A stretch of DNA of 64,000 nt from Lucinisca nassula (GCA_963580285.1 OY757017.1:113726527-113790526); one strand, 5' to 3'; shown: positions 51,336 through 62,225, counted from the first letter of the stretch. The notes: generated by a model from the sequence alone, not told the origin. Made by a program: numbers and translations.

Positions 51336-51726
51336 GTATACCTGTGATTTGGAGAGGCAATGTCTTTCTGTGTCGGGGAATTGTCTTAAGATATATTAGT
51401 TATAATTTGGACGTTTCCTGTTATGGCAACTATATTAATGAGTTGTCTGAAATTTTCTCGTTGGAAGTATAAGCTTTTATTTTTTACATGTAAAAGTCTC
51501 TCGAGGAACTGTCTACAAAAATGTCGATGAACTCATAATTTAATATTTCTAAACGTCTGTCGGTGAATTGTCTTCAAAATATTGATGAACACATAATAAC
51601 TATCAATTATGATAATCATCATGATCAGTCACATGTCATTTGACTTTGAACAATAGTGTTGGGGAACTGTCTTCAAAAGTGTCGGGGAACTGTCTTCAAA
51701 TGTGTCGGGGGAACTGTCTCGATTCC
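51336..51726. mobile_element. GACAGTTCCCCGACA transposon copy 2, right part
   Basis: Continues copy 2 from GTATACCTGTGATTTGGAGA to the end CTGTCTCGATTCC, followed by the 8-bp duplication GTACAAGG (51727-51734). Copy 2 without the Polinton is about 670 bp against 899 bp for copy 1, so it has internal deletions. Confidence 0.9.
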
Positions 51727-52269
51727 GTACAAGGAACCCTTGGAAAATATATTTACCATGGACCAGCATTCTGAGGTCGGGTATAAAAGCCAAGGCCGGG
51801 CCGAGCCGCCGAGCCTGCCGAAAATTTTATTTTTAGTCTCTAGATACAAGTTAGATATATATTTTGGTGAATGTGGGATTAAATTATTATAAATTAGATA
51901 TGTTATAACTACAAGTAGTTTCACGTATCTACATTGCTTATTTATCTTTTAATCATTGTTTTCCGAAATCCAGGGGTATAAAAGCCAAGGCGGCGAAAGA
52001 GAATTGACAAGTCCGAATTTCTTTCAAATTCATCGGTTAAATTACTTCTTTTTGGCCTAATGATATTCGAATTTGATTATACTTATTATGTGTTCGTGAT
52101 AAAATTAAATATACTCACCAGAATCACCTTAATTGAACGAATTTCTTATTTTATTTTTGTTTCTATTTTTAGAATTACCTTATTACAGGAAACGACCGAA
52201 AAGGACCGAAAGGGAAGGCACACAGTGACCGAAATGATCCGAATCTAATGACGACCCATTAGACTGTTA

Positions 52270-52373
52270 TCCCAGTGGACAAAGTTTGTATATGCGACGT
52301 TGTTTTAATGATTGGTCAAGGACTTCAGAGTTTTACAACGTTGATTCGACGTCATTAAAACGGCACTGGGATA
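52270..52373. mobile_element. Small MITE, ATCCCAGTG termini
   Basis: ATCCCAGTG and CACTGGGAT in inverted orientation flank about 85 bp including GCGACGTTGTTTTAATGA and its near-complement TCGACGTCATTAAAACG. Confidence 0.65.
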
Positions 52374-52535
52374 CTTTGTAAGGGAAATAAACAATCTTGT
52401 CCAACAAACTTTTTTTCAGAAAAAAAAAGTTAAAAAAATGTTCCCAGCAGGCACTCCACGTTGAATCAACGTTGAAACAAAGTTGGTTCAATGTTGTGTG
52501 CCTGCAGGGTTCTGTTTTCTGTTTACTGCCAGTGG

Positions 52536-52755
52536 GAGCTGTTTACTGCCTGAGGATCAGGAGGATGCGGGTTCGATACCTGCTGAGGTCGGCAGCATTC
52601 TTTCTTGGAGATTGAACGTGTATATTTTCTTCAGTCATTCTCTCCCTTCCACTGATTCAAGAAGGGCAGTTGTCAGTTTTTGGCGAAAGAATGTGCACTA
52701 TAGTGGTTTACCGCTTACGTATAAGTCTGTTCATGGAAATGTGGATAGGTAAAAT
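52536..52755 (+). mobile_element. SINE-C fragment
   Basis: B-box-like GGTTCGATACC, then GGTCGGCAGCATTCTTTCTT, CCACTGATTCAAGAAGGGCA and TGGCGAAAGAATGTGCACTA. Same family as 62226-62515. The 3' tail is cut. Confidence 0.8.
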
Positions 52756-53563
52756 TTATTATTCGGCAATACACGCCAAATGCGTTTAGTCTTCGCCGAG
52801 GCATTATCTTTGACTTTTGGCGAGTTATCTGCAGGTATGCAAATTGCATCATTTTTGTTGCAACCTTTTCTTTTTAAACTGACAGGCTGAGAGCTAAAAC
52901 AATTAGATGAGTCAGTTGTTTTAGTGCATTAATTAGATGAGTCAGTTAATGCACTAATCACTTGCTGACTGAAGCATATTAATAAGCAATAATAATACAA
53001 TAGGTAAGTATCAAAACATAATTAATATGTCTAAAACATGATTAAGAAATATGATGCGTTTCATAAAGCTCTATATTTAGTTTCTACCATTCAGATAGTA
53101 TATTTAAATGCCTTTATCATTTAACTGACATTGTCGTCCGTTGCGGTTCATTACGACGTGGCCTACACAAAACCACCAACAATACGGTTATTACAGATAC
53201 TAAAAGGAATTGACTTGAATTATTACAATAAAAGGTTTAGAAAATACTTATTTGGGGTTGTCATGTACATTTTTTCACACATCCATGTCTATTTCATTCA
53301 AATTCGATCAAAACGTACGATAAAAACTGCCTTGGCTTTTATACCCCTAAAAATTTGAAAAATTGCAATAAAACAAAAATTAGGGCACCAAATAGAACAA
53401 AAATGTTGCTGAGTATCACATTTGAAACAATTAACATTATCATATTAAAATTTACCACTAACATTTCTTCTTCGGTTAGAATTCCGAAAAATGAAATCCT
53501 CGGATTGGCAATTTTTGGCTCGGCCCGGCGCGGCCTTGGCTTTTATACCCGACCGCATTCTGA

Positions 53564-54174
53564 TCTTCACAAGGTTTTGTTGTTTTTTTGCCTAGAATTC
53601 CGAATTCTATTACGAAACAACATTAATCTGAAAGTTTTTGATTGTTGTTTTTTGTGTATGCATATTTCCATATTCCCTGCATATCCCTGCATATAATATG
53701 TTGTTGTGACATTTATTTTAGAGATATTTTATACCATATTATGTTTTCACTTGTCTAATCACTATTAGCTACATACCCTAAATAAACACATCACACATTT
53801 AAATTAGGTTGTTACCGCTGGAAGAATAAAAAAAATGCAAACCTGGTTATGCATGCCGTGTGGGCCAAAATTATAATTTGTGACCAGTATATCAAGTACA
53901 AAGAATATGTAGAGATAACTCATGGATACCCAAAATTATTTAGTACAATTAGACCAAAATTATTGTCCTAGTGAGTGAGTCTCTTCTGATGAGGGACGTA
54001 TCACATGTATATATTGTACTCGAAAGTTCGGTTGTGGGTGCTCATTTTGACCACTTTTATGAGGCGGTTCTAATGAGTATCCACAATGTTTGTCTTGTAG
54101 AAGTAAATACGAACATGATGAATCTCACCGACACCAGTTTTCTCTAAGAATGGTGGGGTTTAGTGAGATGTGTT
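53564..54174. other. Unassigned
   Basis: AT-rich with no repeat shared elsewhere until a palindromic GGTGCTCATTTTGACC..GAGGCGGTTCTAATGAG fragment near 54048-54085 that resembles the MITE at 10216. No gene. Confidence 0.45.
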
Positions 54175-54216
54175 TAGTGTGACCGACGCGGTATCAGAAG
54201 ATAGATAGATAGATGC
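54175..54216 (+). mobile_element. SINE-A tail scrap
   Basis: GTGTGACCGACGCGGTATCA followed by GAAGATAGATAGATAGAT. Only the last 40 bases of SINE-A. Confidence 0.75.
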
Positions 54217-54319
54217 TCACAACATTTTTTAATATGATTGGGAGGATTTTCCATCTTGCATGCTTTTTCCTTAAATGAATAGTTGGTTGCTTAAAGGCTT
54301 AACATCCCCGGGTTGTTGG

Positions 54320-54615
54320 GGCTGAGCAAACATTACAGTCCCAGATCAGACAACTGGAAGAGTAGACATGATAAGGGGTTTGCACTGTTTGCAATTCCAT
54401 CTGCACAGTTTGGCTTCTTGCTCGAGTGTGAAATGAATTTGCTAAGCTTTCAGGAGAATTACTGGTACTGGCCGAGAATTCCAACCAGTCTTTATGACTT
54501 GTTCTCCTTCCATGTCTTTTGATTTACCATATGTATTTGAGCAAACAGTGTAGACACAGATGAGACAATGCAGAATGTGTTGTCTCATCAGGGTCTGCAC
54601 TGTTTGTCACTCATC
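54320..54615. mobile_element. Two MITE hairpin cores (AAACA.TG type)
   Basis: GAGCAAACATTACAGTCCCA..GTTTGCACTGTTTGCAATTC at 54325-54395, and GAGCAAACAGTGTAGACACA..GGGTCTGCACTGTTTGTC at 54540-54608. Termini are degraded. Confidence 0.65.
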
Positions 54616-54732
54616 AAGCAACTTTAGGCACAACTTTGGGTAGTATGTTGTACTTACTAATTAATCAGTTACAAGCAAATCAGTAATGTGTTAAGGTCTG
54701 AAGCTTATTTTTCCTCTAAAGTATTAATTGTG

Positions 54733-54820
54733 AGTACTCGTTAGAACTGCCTCAATGAGGCAGTTCTCATCGATACCTACTTTCTATGTTTTTGAGCAGA
54801 AATAAGAAATATAACACTTA
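54733..54820. mobile_element. Palindromic MITE fragment related to 10216-10523
   Basis: GAGTACTCGTTAGAACTGCC..GAGGCAGTTCTCATCGATAC, followed by TTTTTGAGCAGAAATAAGAA, which also ends the inner arm of the 10216 element. Confidence 0.65.
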
Positions 54821-55071
54821 TTGTCATCTTCAAATATTCATTTTTAGGCTGTGAAATTTACAATGCATTTTATGAGCACCTGAGTATATGCAAGTATGTG
54901 AAATTGGTTGTGCATAACTGAAACTCCTTTAAACCATTTTATATCAAATGATTGCAATTGGTAGTTAAATGCTGATCATCATGTGTTTTAGTTTATAGTA
55001 TATTGTTGAGGTTTGGAGGTATTCTCAATATTCTATATATAAAATTAATTTGCTTATCAGTTTGATAGTCT

Positions 55072-55298
55072 CTAACCCATTTGGTACCGGAAACTCCAAA
55101 AGGGTAACTGGCAAACAGTGCAGGCCCAGATCAGATGCTGCAGCAGGCGTCATCTGATCAGGGCCTCCACTGTTTGCTATAAGTTCAGTCATTTTTTAAA
55201 TAAATTCAGAAGAAAGCACAGTCTGACACCCCTAAATTCTGAAATGGACTCCTTCTATATATAAGGAGGAAGTTTCCATTTGGTACAAAAAGGGTTAA
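55072..55298. mobile_element. TTAA-type MITE, complete
   Basis: Ends CTAACCCATTTGGTACCGG and GGTACAAAAAGGGTTAA (one base of the left TTAA changed). Hairpin core GGCAAACAGTGCAGGCCCAG ... CAGGGCCTCCACTGTTTGC at 55111-55178. A GACACCCCTAAATTCTGAAA block is shared with 12728-13192. Confidence 0.82.
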
Positions 55299-55847
55299 TG
55301 ATGTATTTTATTTTTTAAATTGCAATAATCTCTTTAATGAATTAAATGCAGGAAATAACTTAGATAAGGTCACTTAGATCAGAGGTGTTAAATTTAATCC
55401 CTTAAGGTATTGTTAAACAGGTGTCATAAACTGGGCAATTTCCTGTCCAGTAATTATGGGTTATAAATGTGAGGGAGGTGTGATATATTGTGTTTACAAA
55501 TTGTTTAATATGTCCAGAGTTGTTTAATATGTCCAGAGTTGAGACAGAATATAAAAACAATCTGTCATGTAATTTCGTTTTTGCCGTCCTTTAGCTCCTC
55601 AACAGAAATGGAATCAAGACAAAATCACTTCATCTTCTTGGGTACACGCAGATAAAATCCTTACTCAAGATCTTAAAGATGAACCCCTTGGGTGACAGTT
55701 AATAATTGGAGAAAAGCCCTCTAAACTCCCTCCCTGGGTTAGATAAAATCCCCATAGGTCGCATCACCACTGAACTGACTGATCAGGGTGCTACAGTCAT
55801 AATTTGTAGTTTTCATAGAATAAATCATGAGTCGGTTGAGAGAAAGT
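55299..55847. other. Unassigned
   Basis: Contains a tandem pair TGTTTAATATGTCCAGAGTT at 55502-55541. A short frame at 55706-55903 has no recognisable motif and runs into a MITE. Confidence 0.45.
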
Positions 55848-56042
55848 ACAGTAAAATGTCGCTATTAAGACCACCTAAAGTTAAAACCGATTCTGCTTTT
55901 TAAAAAGCTAATTTAGACGGTTTCAGATATCCTATCTATGTGTTTTCACACCCCGTGTCCTCTAATCAGTGACAACCTTTAGGAGTGTATAAAAGTGGTC
56001 TTACAGGCCCAAAGGTGGTCTTAATATAGGAGTTTTACTGTT
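55848..56042. mobile_element. Pogo/Tigger-type MITE
   Basis: TACAGTAAAATGTCGCTATT..AAGACCACCT and AAAGGTGGTCTTAATATAGG..AGTTTTACTGT face each other. TA at the left border. Further degraded pieces continue to about 56300 (GGGACTGTTCAATAGTGGTC). Confidence 0.75.
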
Positions 56043-56317
56043 GTTTATACAAAATTTCTTTTGCATACATGTACATATTCCCCCAAAAACGTAGATTGAG
56101 GGTACGAGCGAGATCCGTCCAAATGAGACGGTTCTAATGAGCACCCACATATTGTTTTTTAGCATGGCGCCATATAGGAGCCCAGTTTTTCACCCGTCAT
56201 GTCAACAATAGCTTTCACACTAATCTATTAGTCCATTTCTCAATAAGTCCATTTTTGGGACTGTTCAATAGTGGTCTTTAAGACCAATTTTTGAACAATG
56301 CAATTGCTCACCAGAGC

Positions 56318-57118
56318 CGAAGGCTTCAGGGGAACTTATAGGATAGGTCGTGTCAGTCATCGTCTGACGTCAACACTTTCAAACAACACCTCCTCTGAAG
56401 CCACTGGGCTGATTCAGCCCAAATTTCATCTGTACAGAGATACAGACTAAGCATTTTGCTTTAGGCGCCCAGATTGCCTTATATCCAAATTTTACAGTAA
56501 GTTAATAGGCATTTTTATTCGATACTTAGGCGCCCAGGCCAAAACATAGGCATCTTGGGCAACTGTTAGTCTGTATCTCTGCTGTAGCATCCATGGGCTG
56601 GGGGATTGAAAGTTTGTGTTTTTAATGAAAATCGGCTCATTAATTTGGTTACTATGGCAGCTTAGAGTTTCCATAGACTTTTAATGCGGAAAATTGCAAA
56701 AATGGCATTTACTGCCAAGCCTCTGCAGATATTTTGACAAAACTTTCATAGAAATGTGTCCTAGGCAATCTACTATCTGCCATATGATTTTAGGCCTACT
56801 GCTCATTTCTATTGGTTGCCATTGAAACCAATATGTAAAAAATAGAAAAAAAAATCATCTCCTCAGAAACCGTATGCTCTATGAAGCTGAGAGTTTTTGG
56901 GAAATATTCACTATATTTGCCAATGCCTTTACAAGTTTTGTGTTTTTTATGTAATTTGGCTCTTTAGTTTGTTTGCTATGGCAACTTAGATTTTCCATAG
57001 ACTTATAATGGGGAAAATTGAAAAATGGTATTTGCTGCCAAGTCATTGCAGATATTTTGACAAAACTTTAATAGAAATGTTCCTTGAGTAAACCTCTCTC
57101 AGCCATATGCTTTTATGC
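56318..57118 (-). repeat. HINE-like element piece with about 320-bp tandem units, minus orientation
   Basis: Starts with a terminal hairpin-like GCTCACCAGAGCC..GGCTTCAGGGGAACTTATAG. Two units share TTTTGTGTTTTT, TTGCTATGGCAACTTAGATT, CCATAGACTTATAATGGGGA and GCAGATATTTTGACAAAACT (copies near 56600-56760 and 56935-57095, period about 323). No coding. Confidence 0.65.
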
Positions 57119-57119
57119 C

Positions 57120-57222
57120 AACATGTGGTCCCCCAGGTCATGCCAGAGACATGCCCCACCCCCTTCACTTCATAAAAGGCCATATAACTGAGAAACAGAC
57201 AATTCAGATCCCCGACCCAAAA

Positions 57223-57272
<50 letters not shown>

Positions 57273-58018
57273 TTGTTCCTTATGATAAGACGCATTCAGT
57301 GACACCAACTTGGGGGTCCCCCGGGGATGTGCCGGGGCCATGTCCCACCCCTCCATTCCATAAAAGACCCAAATTTCTTGGAAACCTTACAGGTCCCTTT
57401 ATATCTATCTATCAACTGATACTGCGTCGGTCACATTTGACCATTACCGCAGGTGTACATTACATACACTCCAGGTTTGCAGGATGAAAGCCTACGCAGT
57501 AATCGTGTAATTACGGTAGGGATCTTTAATCTACACAGATGATGGTTCTCCCTGCACAGGGGGCCTCCAGTTAACGTCCCGATCCGAAGGATGGTTCACT
57601 TAATGACATTCATCCCTGAAAATGATGCCAATGAAGCGTGTTCGGACACCAAAATTTAATCGCCGCTGCCGGGGATCGAACCCGGGACCTCTAGCATCAG
57701 AGGCAAGTGCACTATCCACTGAGCTATCACATTCCCACCCCTAAAAAAAGATACATTCATTGACAACAACTTGGGGGTCTCCTGTGGTGTGCCGGGGCTT
57801 TGCCCCACCCCTCCACTTCACAAAAGGCCATTTATCTCAGAAACCATTCAAATCCCCATCCCAAAATCATTTACATTCTTGTTCCTTAGGGTAATACGCA
57901 ATTAGTGACACAAACCTGGGGTCCCCAGGGATGCACCAAGGGTCATGCCCCAACCCCTGCATTTCCTAAAAGGCCCAATATCTTGGAAACCTTACAGATC
58001 CCAACCCCTAAACTATAT
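57120..58018 (+). repeat. Tandem array, CATTCAGTGACACCAAC family, left part
   Basis: Units with GACACCAACTTGGGGGTCCC, TGTGCCGGGGC..TGCCCCACCCC, CTTCATAAAAGGCC and AACCATATATAT blocks. An (AT)n tract at 57226-57270 is an expansion of the ATATAT end of one unit. Interrupted by SINE-A (57402-57737) and by the transposon at 58019-60023. It resumes at 60024. Confidence 0.82.
57402..57737 (-). mobile_element. SINE-A, full length, minus strand
   Basis: ATCTATCTATC tail at the left, CACATTTGACCATTACCGCA body, and tRNA-like head at the right (GGGATCGAACCCGGGACC B box, CACTGAGCTATCAC A box). Inserted in the tandem array. Confidence 0.9.
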
Positions 58019-58309
58019 GAATGTAGGACAAAACGTCCCATGGACAAAACGTCCCATGCCATTTTTGACCAAGTGGACAAAACGTCCCACATCATTTTTT
58101 CAGGGTGGACAAAACGCCCCATATCATTTTGTCAGGGTGGACAAAAGGTCCCACATCATTTTTTCAGGGTGGACAAAACGTCCCACACAGTTTTGACAGG
58201 GTGGACAAAACGTCCCATGCTATTTTGACAGGGTGGACAAAACGTCCCACATTCTTGAGGTGGTGTAAGGGAGGGGGAAGGGATTTGGAAGGGTATGTGA
58301 CAATATAGA

Positions 58310-58520
58310 GTAAAAATTCACTATTAAGACCACCTTAAATTAAGACAAATTATGCTTTTAAAAGCATATTTAGAAGGTTTTAGGTACATTTTCTTTTTGT
58401 TTGCAGTGTCCAGTCTGCTCTAGTTGGAGCCCACCCTTGGAACTGTTCAAAAGTGGTCTTTTAGGCCACTACTGAACAGTCCCAAGGGTGGTCTTAATAT
58501 ATGAATTTTACTGTACTAAC
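58310..58520. mobile_element. Pogo/Tigger-type MITE
   Basis: AGAGTAAAAATTCACTATTA..AGACCACCTT and CAAGGGTGGTCTTAATATAT..AATTTTACTGTA. Inner pair GGAACTGTTCAAAAGTGGTC / GCCACTACTGAACAGTCCC. Confidence 0.75.
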
Positions 58521-58724
58521 ATGAACACTACAAAAATGAATGTGGAAATATAGTTAGATGCTTTTATTTACAGATCATGAATATGCAAACACAATCATTA
58601 AAGATCACATGGTTAAGAGCACTTTTTTTACATAAAAGAAATTTTTTTATGATAGCACATATAAGAAAATGTGTACAACTTATCTTATTCTGTTGAAAAA
58701 AAAATAATAGTATCAGTGGGTAAT

Positions 58725-58802
58725 TGGCAAACAGTGCAGGCTAAGATCAGATGCCTCAGACCACGAGGTCTTATCAGGGCCTACACTGTTTGCAAAACCA
58801 TA
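58725..58802. mobile_element. MITE hairpin core (AAACAGTG type)
   Basis: TTGGCAAACAGTGCAGGCTA ... CAGGGCCTACACTGTTTGC. Outer ends are degraded. Confidence 0.65.
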
Positions 58803-60023
58803 AGCCACTTTATAAATTAATTTTAAACAAAACACAACCTGATATCCCTATCTGAAACACAGTTTTCACCTATTATTTCATTACTGGATATATCTTGCAT
58901 AAAAATACTAAAAGGTATCTTGTATAAAATACTGAAAGCATCACGAAAAACATGCCTTTATAATTTTGACCCCCTTAAAACCCACTTTACGAGTATGCCT
59001 GGAACTACTGATCATGTAATATAATCCTAATGGGTTGAGAGGTCCATAAAACCCCTAAGCACACATGTATAATTATAAAAAGTTATTACAAGTAATTATG
59101 CCCTTTTCACTTTAATCTAACAAAGGTTTTTCTTTGATTAGCTGCTAATTACAGAATTAATTTGTTGATAGCAAAATGTATAACTTTTGAAGATTCTGAT
59201 TGATTTTTGTGAAGAGGCTTTATAATCTGTATGATGTAAATTAATGGTAATGATCAAATTGATCATAATTGAACAAACATTATTAAGTCAGTTCATTGAA
59301 TTTAATCTAAGGTTGTACTTTTCTTATTCATTGTTAGAATTTTTGCATTGATTTCACTGTTATACATTTTTTCACCTTTTGTACATGTGCAATACTACCT
59401 GCTTGTTGCAATAATTTCTCCACGGGCACCAAAATAGCTTTGACAGTATTGAAATCTACAGTTTTCAACACATGTATATACAGACTGATTTTCCAAAATC
59501 AGTAATTGTGCATGTGGAGGTGTGGGGGATATTGTCAGCCTTTACAAAAAGAGGGGATTTTGTCCGGGGGTGGGGGGATTATGTTTGGGGCGTCTGATCA
59601 GGACCTACATTATTTGCAAAAAGTTCAGTTATTGCTCACCGAGATAAGAGATATACATGTGGGTCCCGAGGTGGGGCGAAATGCATGACACTAGAGGGCA
59701 GTTACATCATTTAAACAAACAACAATTAGTAATTTATTAGATAGATTAGATTAGAGTAGATTAGGTATAATGGTTCCCTTTGAATTGAATATGGGACGTT
59801 TTGTCCACCCTGTCGAAATAGCATGGGACGTTTTGTCCACCCTGTCAAAACCGTGTGGGACGTTTTGTCCACCATGTCAAAATGATGTGGGACGTTTTGT
59901 CCACCCTGCAAAAATGATGTGGGACGTTTTGTCCACCCTGACAAAATGATGTGGGACGTTTTGTCCACCTGGTCAAAAATGGCATGGGACGTTTTGTCCA
60001 TGGGACGTTTTGTCCGGCTCCCC

Positions 60024-60476
60024 AACTATATATATTGTTATTCCTTATGAAGAGACGCATTCATTGACACCAATTCGGGGCTCTTCCTGGGTGCACCGGG
60101 GCCTTTCCCCGCCCCTTCACTTCACAAAAGGCCATATATCTCAGAAACCATTCAGATCCCCGCCCCTAAACCATATATATTCTTGTTTCTTATGTTAAGA
60201 CACATTCAGTGACACTAACCTGGGGGTCCCCTGGGATGTGCCAGGTTCGTGCCCCACCCCTTCATTTCATACAAGACCCAATATCTCGGAAACCTTGCAG
60301 ATCCCCACCCGTAAACCATATATATTGTTGTTCTGTATGATAAGACAAATTCATTGACACCAACCTGGAGGTCTCCTGGGTCAAGCCAGGGCCTTGCCCC
60401 ATCCGACCACTTCACTAAAGGCCATTTTTCTCAGAAACTGTTCAGATCCCCACCCCTAAACCATATATATTCATCT
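60024..60476 (+). repeat. Tandem array, CATTCAGTGACACCAAC family, right part
   Basis: Three more units of the 57120-58018 array, ending after CCCCTAAACCATATATATTC near 60470. Confidence 0.82.
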
Positions 60477-60479
60477 TTG

Positions 60480-60663
60480 TGACCAAAGTTAACGCGTCGA
60501 CACAGTACGGAACACTTACACTTGTGCATGAAATACGTAAACTGGCATCTAAGCGACTGACATATGCGTTTTAGTGACAGATCCCACTTCAGCGTGAATC
60601 ATGCCAAATGTCGTTTCCGGGTGTTTCGACTTACAGGTGTAAGGTATGCCAAGGCGACATGTG
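60480..60663 (+). repeat. Dispersed 190-bp repeat, second copy
   Basis: Reverse complement of 29166-29357 with moderate divergence. Confidence 0.75.
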
Positions 60664-60667
60664 CGTT

Positions 60668-60822
60668 TGTTTGATTTGAGGTTTAACGTCCCCGTCAACA
60701 CTTTAAAGGTCATTTTGGAGACCTTGCTTCCAATTTTGTGGGACTTTTACCCGACATTGAGATGAAATGACAGCTCAAGCCCTGTCGCCCAATGAAACCA
60801 ATAGGGTTTATTAGCATGGATG
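60668..60822 (+). mobile_element. SINE fragment (GTTTGATTTGAGG type)
   Basis: GTTTGATTTGAGGTTTAACG..CCCGTCAACACTTTAAAGGT through GGTTTATTAGCATGGATGGT. The rest is absent; it joins directly to SINE-C sequence at 60823. Confidence 0.8.
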
Positions 60823-61013
60823 GTAATTCTCTCACTTCCACTGATTCAAGAAGGGCTGATTGTCTGTTTCTGGTGAAAGAATGTGCACTGAACTGGTTAA
60901 CCGCTTACATATAAGCCTGCCCAGGAAAAGTGTGGATAGGTAAACTGACTGGCTCAAGAATGACCTTAAATAGTGTTGTCTGGGCCGTCTAACTCCAATA
61001 CAAACAAAAAACA
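60823..61013 (+). mobile_element. SINE-C fragment (3' part)
   Basis: ATTCTCTCACTTCCACTGAT..GAAAGAATGTGCACTGAACT..CTCCAATACAAACAAAAAAC, matching the last 190 bases of 62226-62515. The fusion with the preceding SINE could be recombination or an insertion with lost duplication. Confidence 0.8.
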
Positions 61014-61132
61014 GTACATAAATGTTTGTCTTTTCTGATTTTCTAATAATTGATTATTTTATAGGTACAAGTCTTTATATACATGTAGTTCAAACAATTT
61101 GACATGACACTGACCTTTATGCAAGGAATGAT

Positions 61133-61324
61133 TTAGTCAATGTTATCCCAAAATACATCAGTTTTCGTAAACTTCTTGTGGATTTTCAGCATCTCTTGAA
61201 TTGGGACCCATTCACAGACCTCGATGTATTGAATAACAATATCGCGATCTTTGGGAGACAGCGAAGATAAATACATGCATTCAGTCAGGTGCAAAATTAT
61301 GGTAATAGAATTCACCAGTCTCAT
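61133..61324 (-). CDS. Candidate host coding segment (unrecognised, 63 codons)
   Basis: Minus-strand frame from ATG 61324 to TAA with balanced codon use unlike the repeat-derived frames. It includes LHLTECMYLSSLSPKDRDIV and VCEWVPIQEMLKIHKKFTK. It may extend upstream to a possible splice acceptor after TATAG near 61340. It looks like a terminal exon or a short gene; no family was recognised. Not repeated elsewhere in the window. Low confidence. Confidence 0.3.
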   Translation of the reverse strand: MRLVNSITIILHLTECMYLSSLSPKDRDIVIQYIEVCEWVPIQEMLKIHKKFTKTDVFWDNID

Positions 61325-61374
61325 GTCAATTTGTTCGAACTATACCCAATAGTGTGTTTAAAATAGCTTGTTTC

Positions 61375-62190
61375 ATACGTGGTGAACCGGATAGAAGACA
61401 AAGCTATCATCATAGAAGCATCAAACCATTCACAGATGTTTCCCATGGACCCTTTCGATTTTCGTGGTCAAGGGTCAAATGTCAAGGTCACAATGGACTT
61501 GATGTTAAAAACCTTGGGAACAGGAAAAAAGGGCAAAAAAATAAACATTGAAGCATCAAGCCTGCCAAAAATAATAAAAACAATAATGATAATAATAATA
61601 GCAATAATAATGTTTCCCATGAAGTGAGAATGAAACCTTTTTATTTTCAAGGTCAAAGGTCAAGGCCACAATGGACTTGACATTAAAAAGCTTGTGAACA
61701 GGACAGAAGACAAAGCTATCATCACATAAGTATCAAATCTTCCCCAAATGTTCCCCATTGAGAAAGGATGACCCCTATTGATTTTCAAGGTCAAGGGTCA
61801 GTGTCTCGTGGTCACAATGGACTTTAAATTTAAAACCTTGTGAACAGGACAGAAGATTAAGCAATTATCACAGCTCTAGGTATAAAATCTAATTTCTTCC
61901 ACAAATGTTTCCCTAGGAGAGAGAATGAATCCTATTGATTTTTAAGGTCAATGGGTCAAAGGTCTAGGTCACAATATAATTGATAATTAAAACCTTGTGA
62001 ACAGGATAGAAGACAAAGCAATTATCTTTGGATAGTCAAACCGTCCACAAATGCACCCCATGGAGAAAGAGTGAACCCTATTGATTTTCAAGGTCAAGGT
62101 CACAATGGATTTGACATTAAAACCTTGTGAATAGGTTAGAACTTAGAAGACAAAGAAATCATCACATAAGCATCAAAGGTATTTAGGTAA
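61375..62190 (+). repeat. Tandem array, about 150-bp units (GATTTTCAAGGTCAAGG family)
   Basis: Five to six diverged units with GATTTTCAAGGTCAAGGGTC, CACAATGGACTTGA, AAACCTTGTGAACAGGACAG and AAGACAAAGC.ATCATCACA blocks. Likely the core of another HINE-like element, but no terminal hairpin or minisatellite was found. Confidence 0.8.
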
Positions 62191-62225
62191 TCTGTAATGC
62201 TTTATAGGTCTAGCATTTTCCGCCA

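Larger units (their letters stand above)
51775..53554. mobile_element. GGTCGGGTATAAAAGCC transposon (1,780 bp, 9-bp TSD)
   Basis: GCATTCTGA is duplicated at 51766-51774 and 53555-53563. Termini are GGTCGGGTATAAAAGCCAAG and CTTGGCTTTTATACCCGACC, a perfect inverted repeat. A second GGTATAAAAGCCAAGGC motif lies inside each end (51973-51990, 53331-53349). No transposase. Contains a MITE-like pair ATCCCAGTG / CACTGGGAT (52270-52373) and a SINE-C copy. Duplication of 8-9 bp with GG ends fits MULE or Merlin; unassigned. Confidence 0.85.
58019..60023. mobile_element. GGACAAAACGTCCCA transposon (2,005 bp, probable 8-bp TSD)
   Basis: AACTATAT stands at 58011-58018 and 60024-60031, matching uninterrupted neighbouring units of the array. 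Six to seven tandem motifs of 33-38 bp (GGACAAAACGTCCCACATCA) run from 58031 to 58250, and the same motif in reverse orientation from 59785 to 60015. The interior holds a pogo-type MITE, an AAACAGTG hairpin and unassigned AT-rich sequence. No transposase. Short frames across the motif array are repeat artefacts. Confidence 0.82.

Noticed and set aside
58024..58255. CRISPR-like array
   Set aside because: Motifs are tandem without unique spacers, occur in mirror orientation at the other end of a transposon, and the context is a eukaryotic genome.
57905..60060. Frames encoding repeated WTKRP-type peptides
   Set aside because: Translations of the GGACAAAACGTCCCA motif array in several frames on both strands; not a repeat protein.
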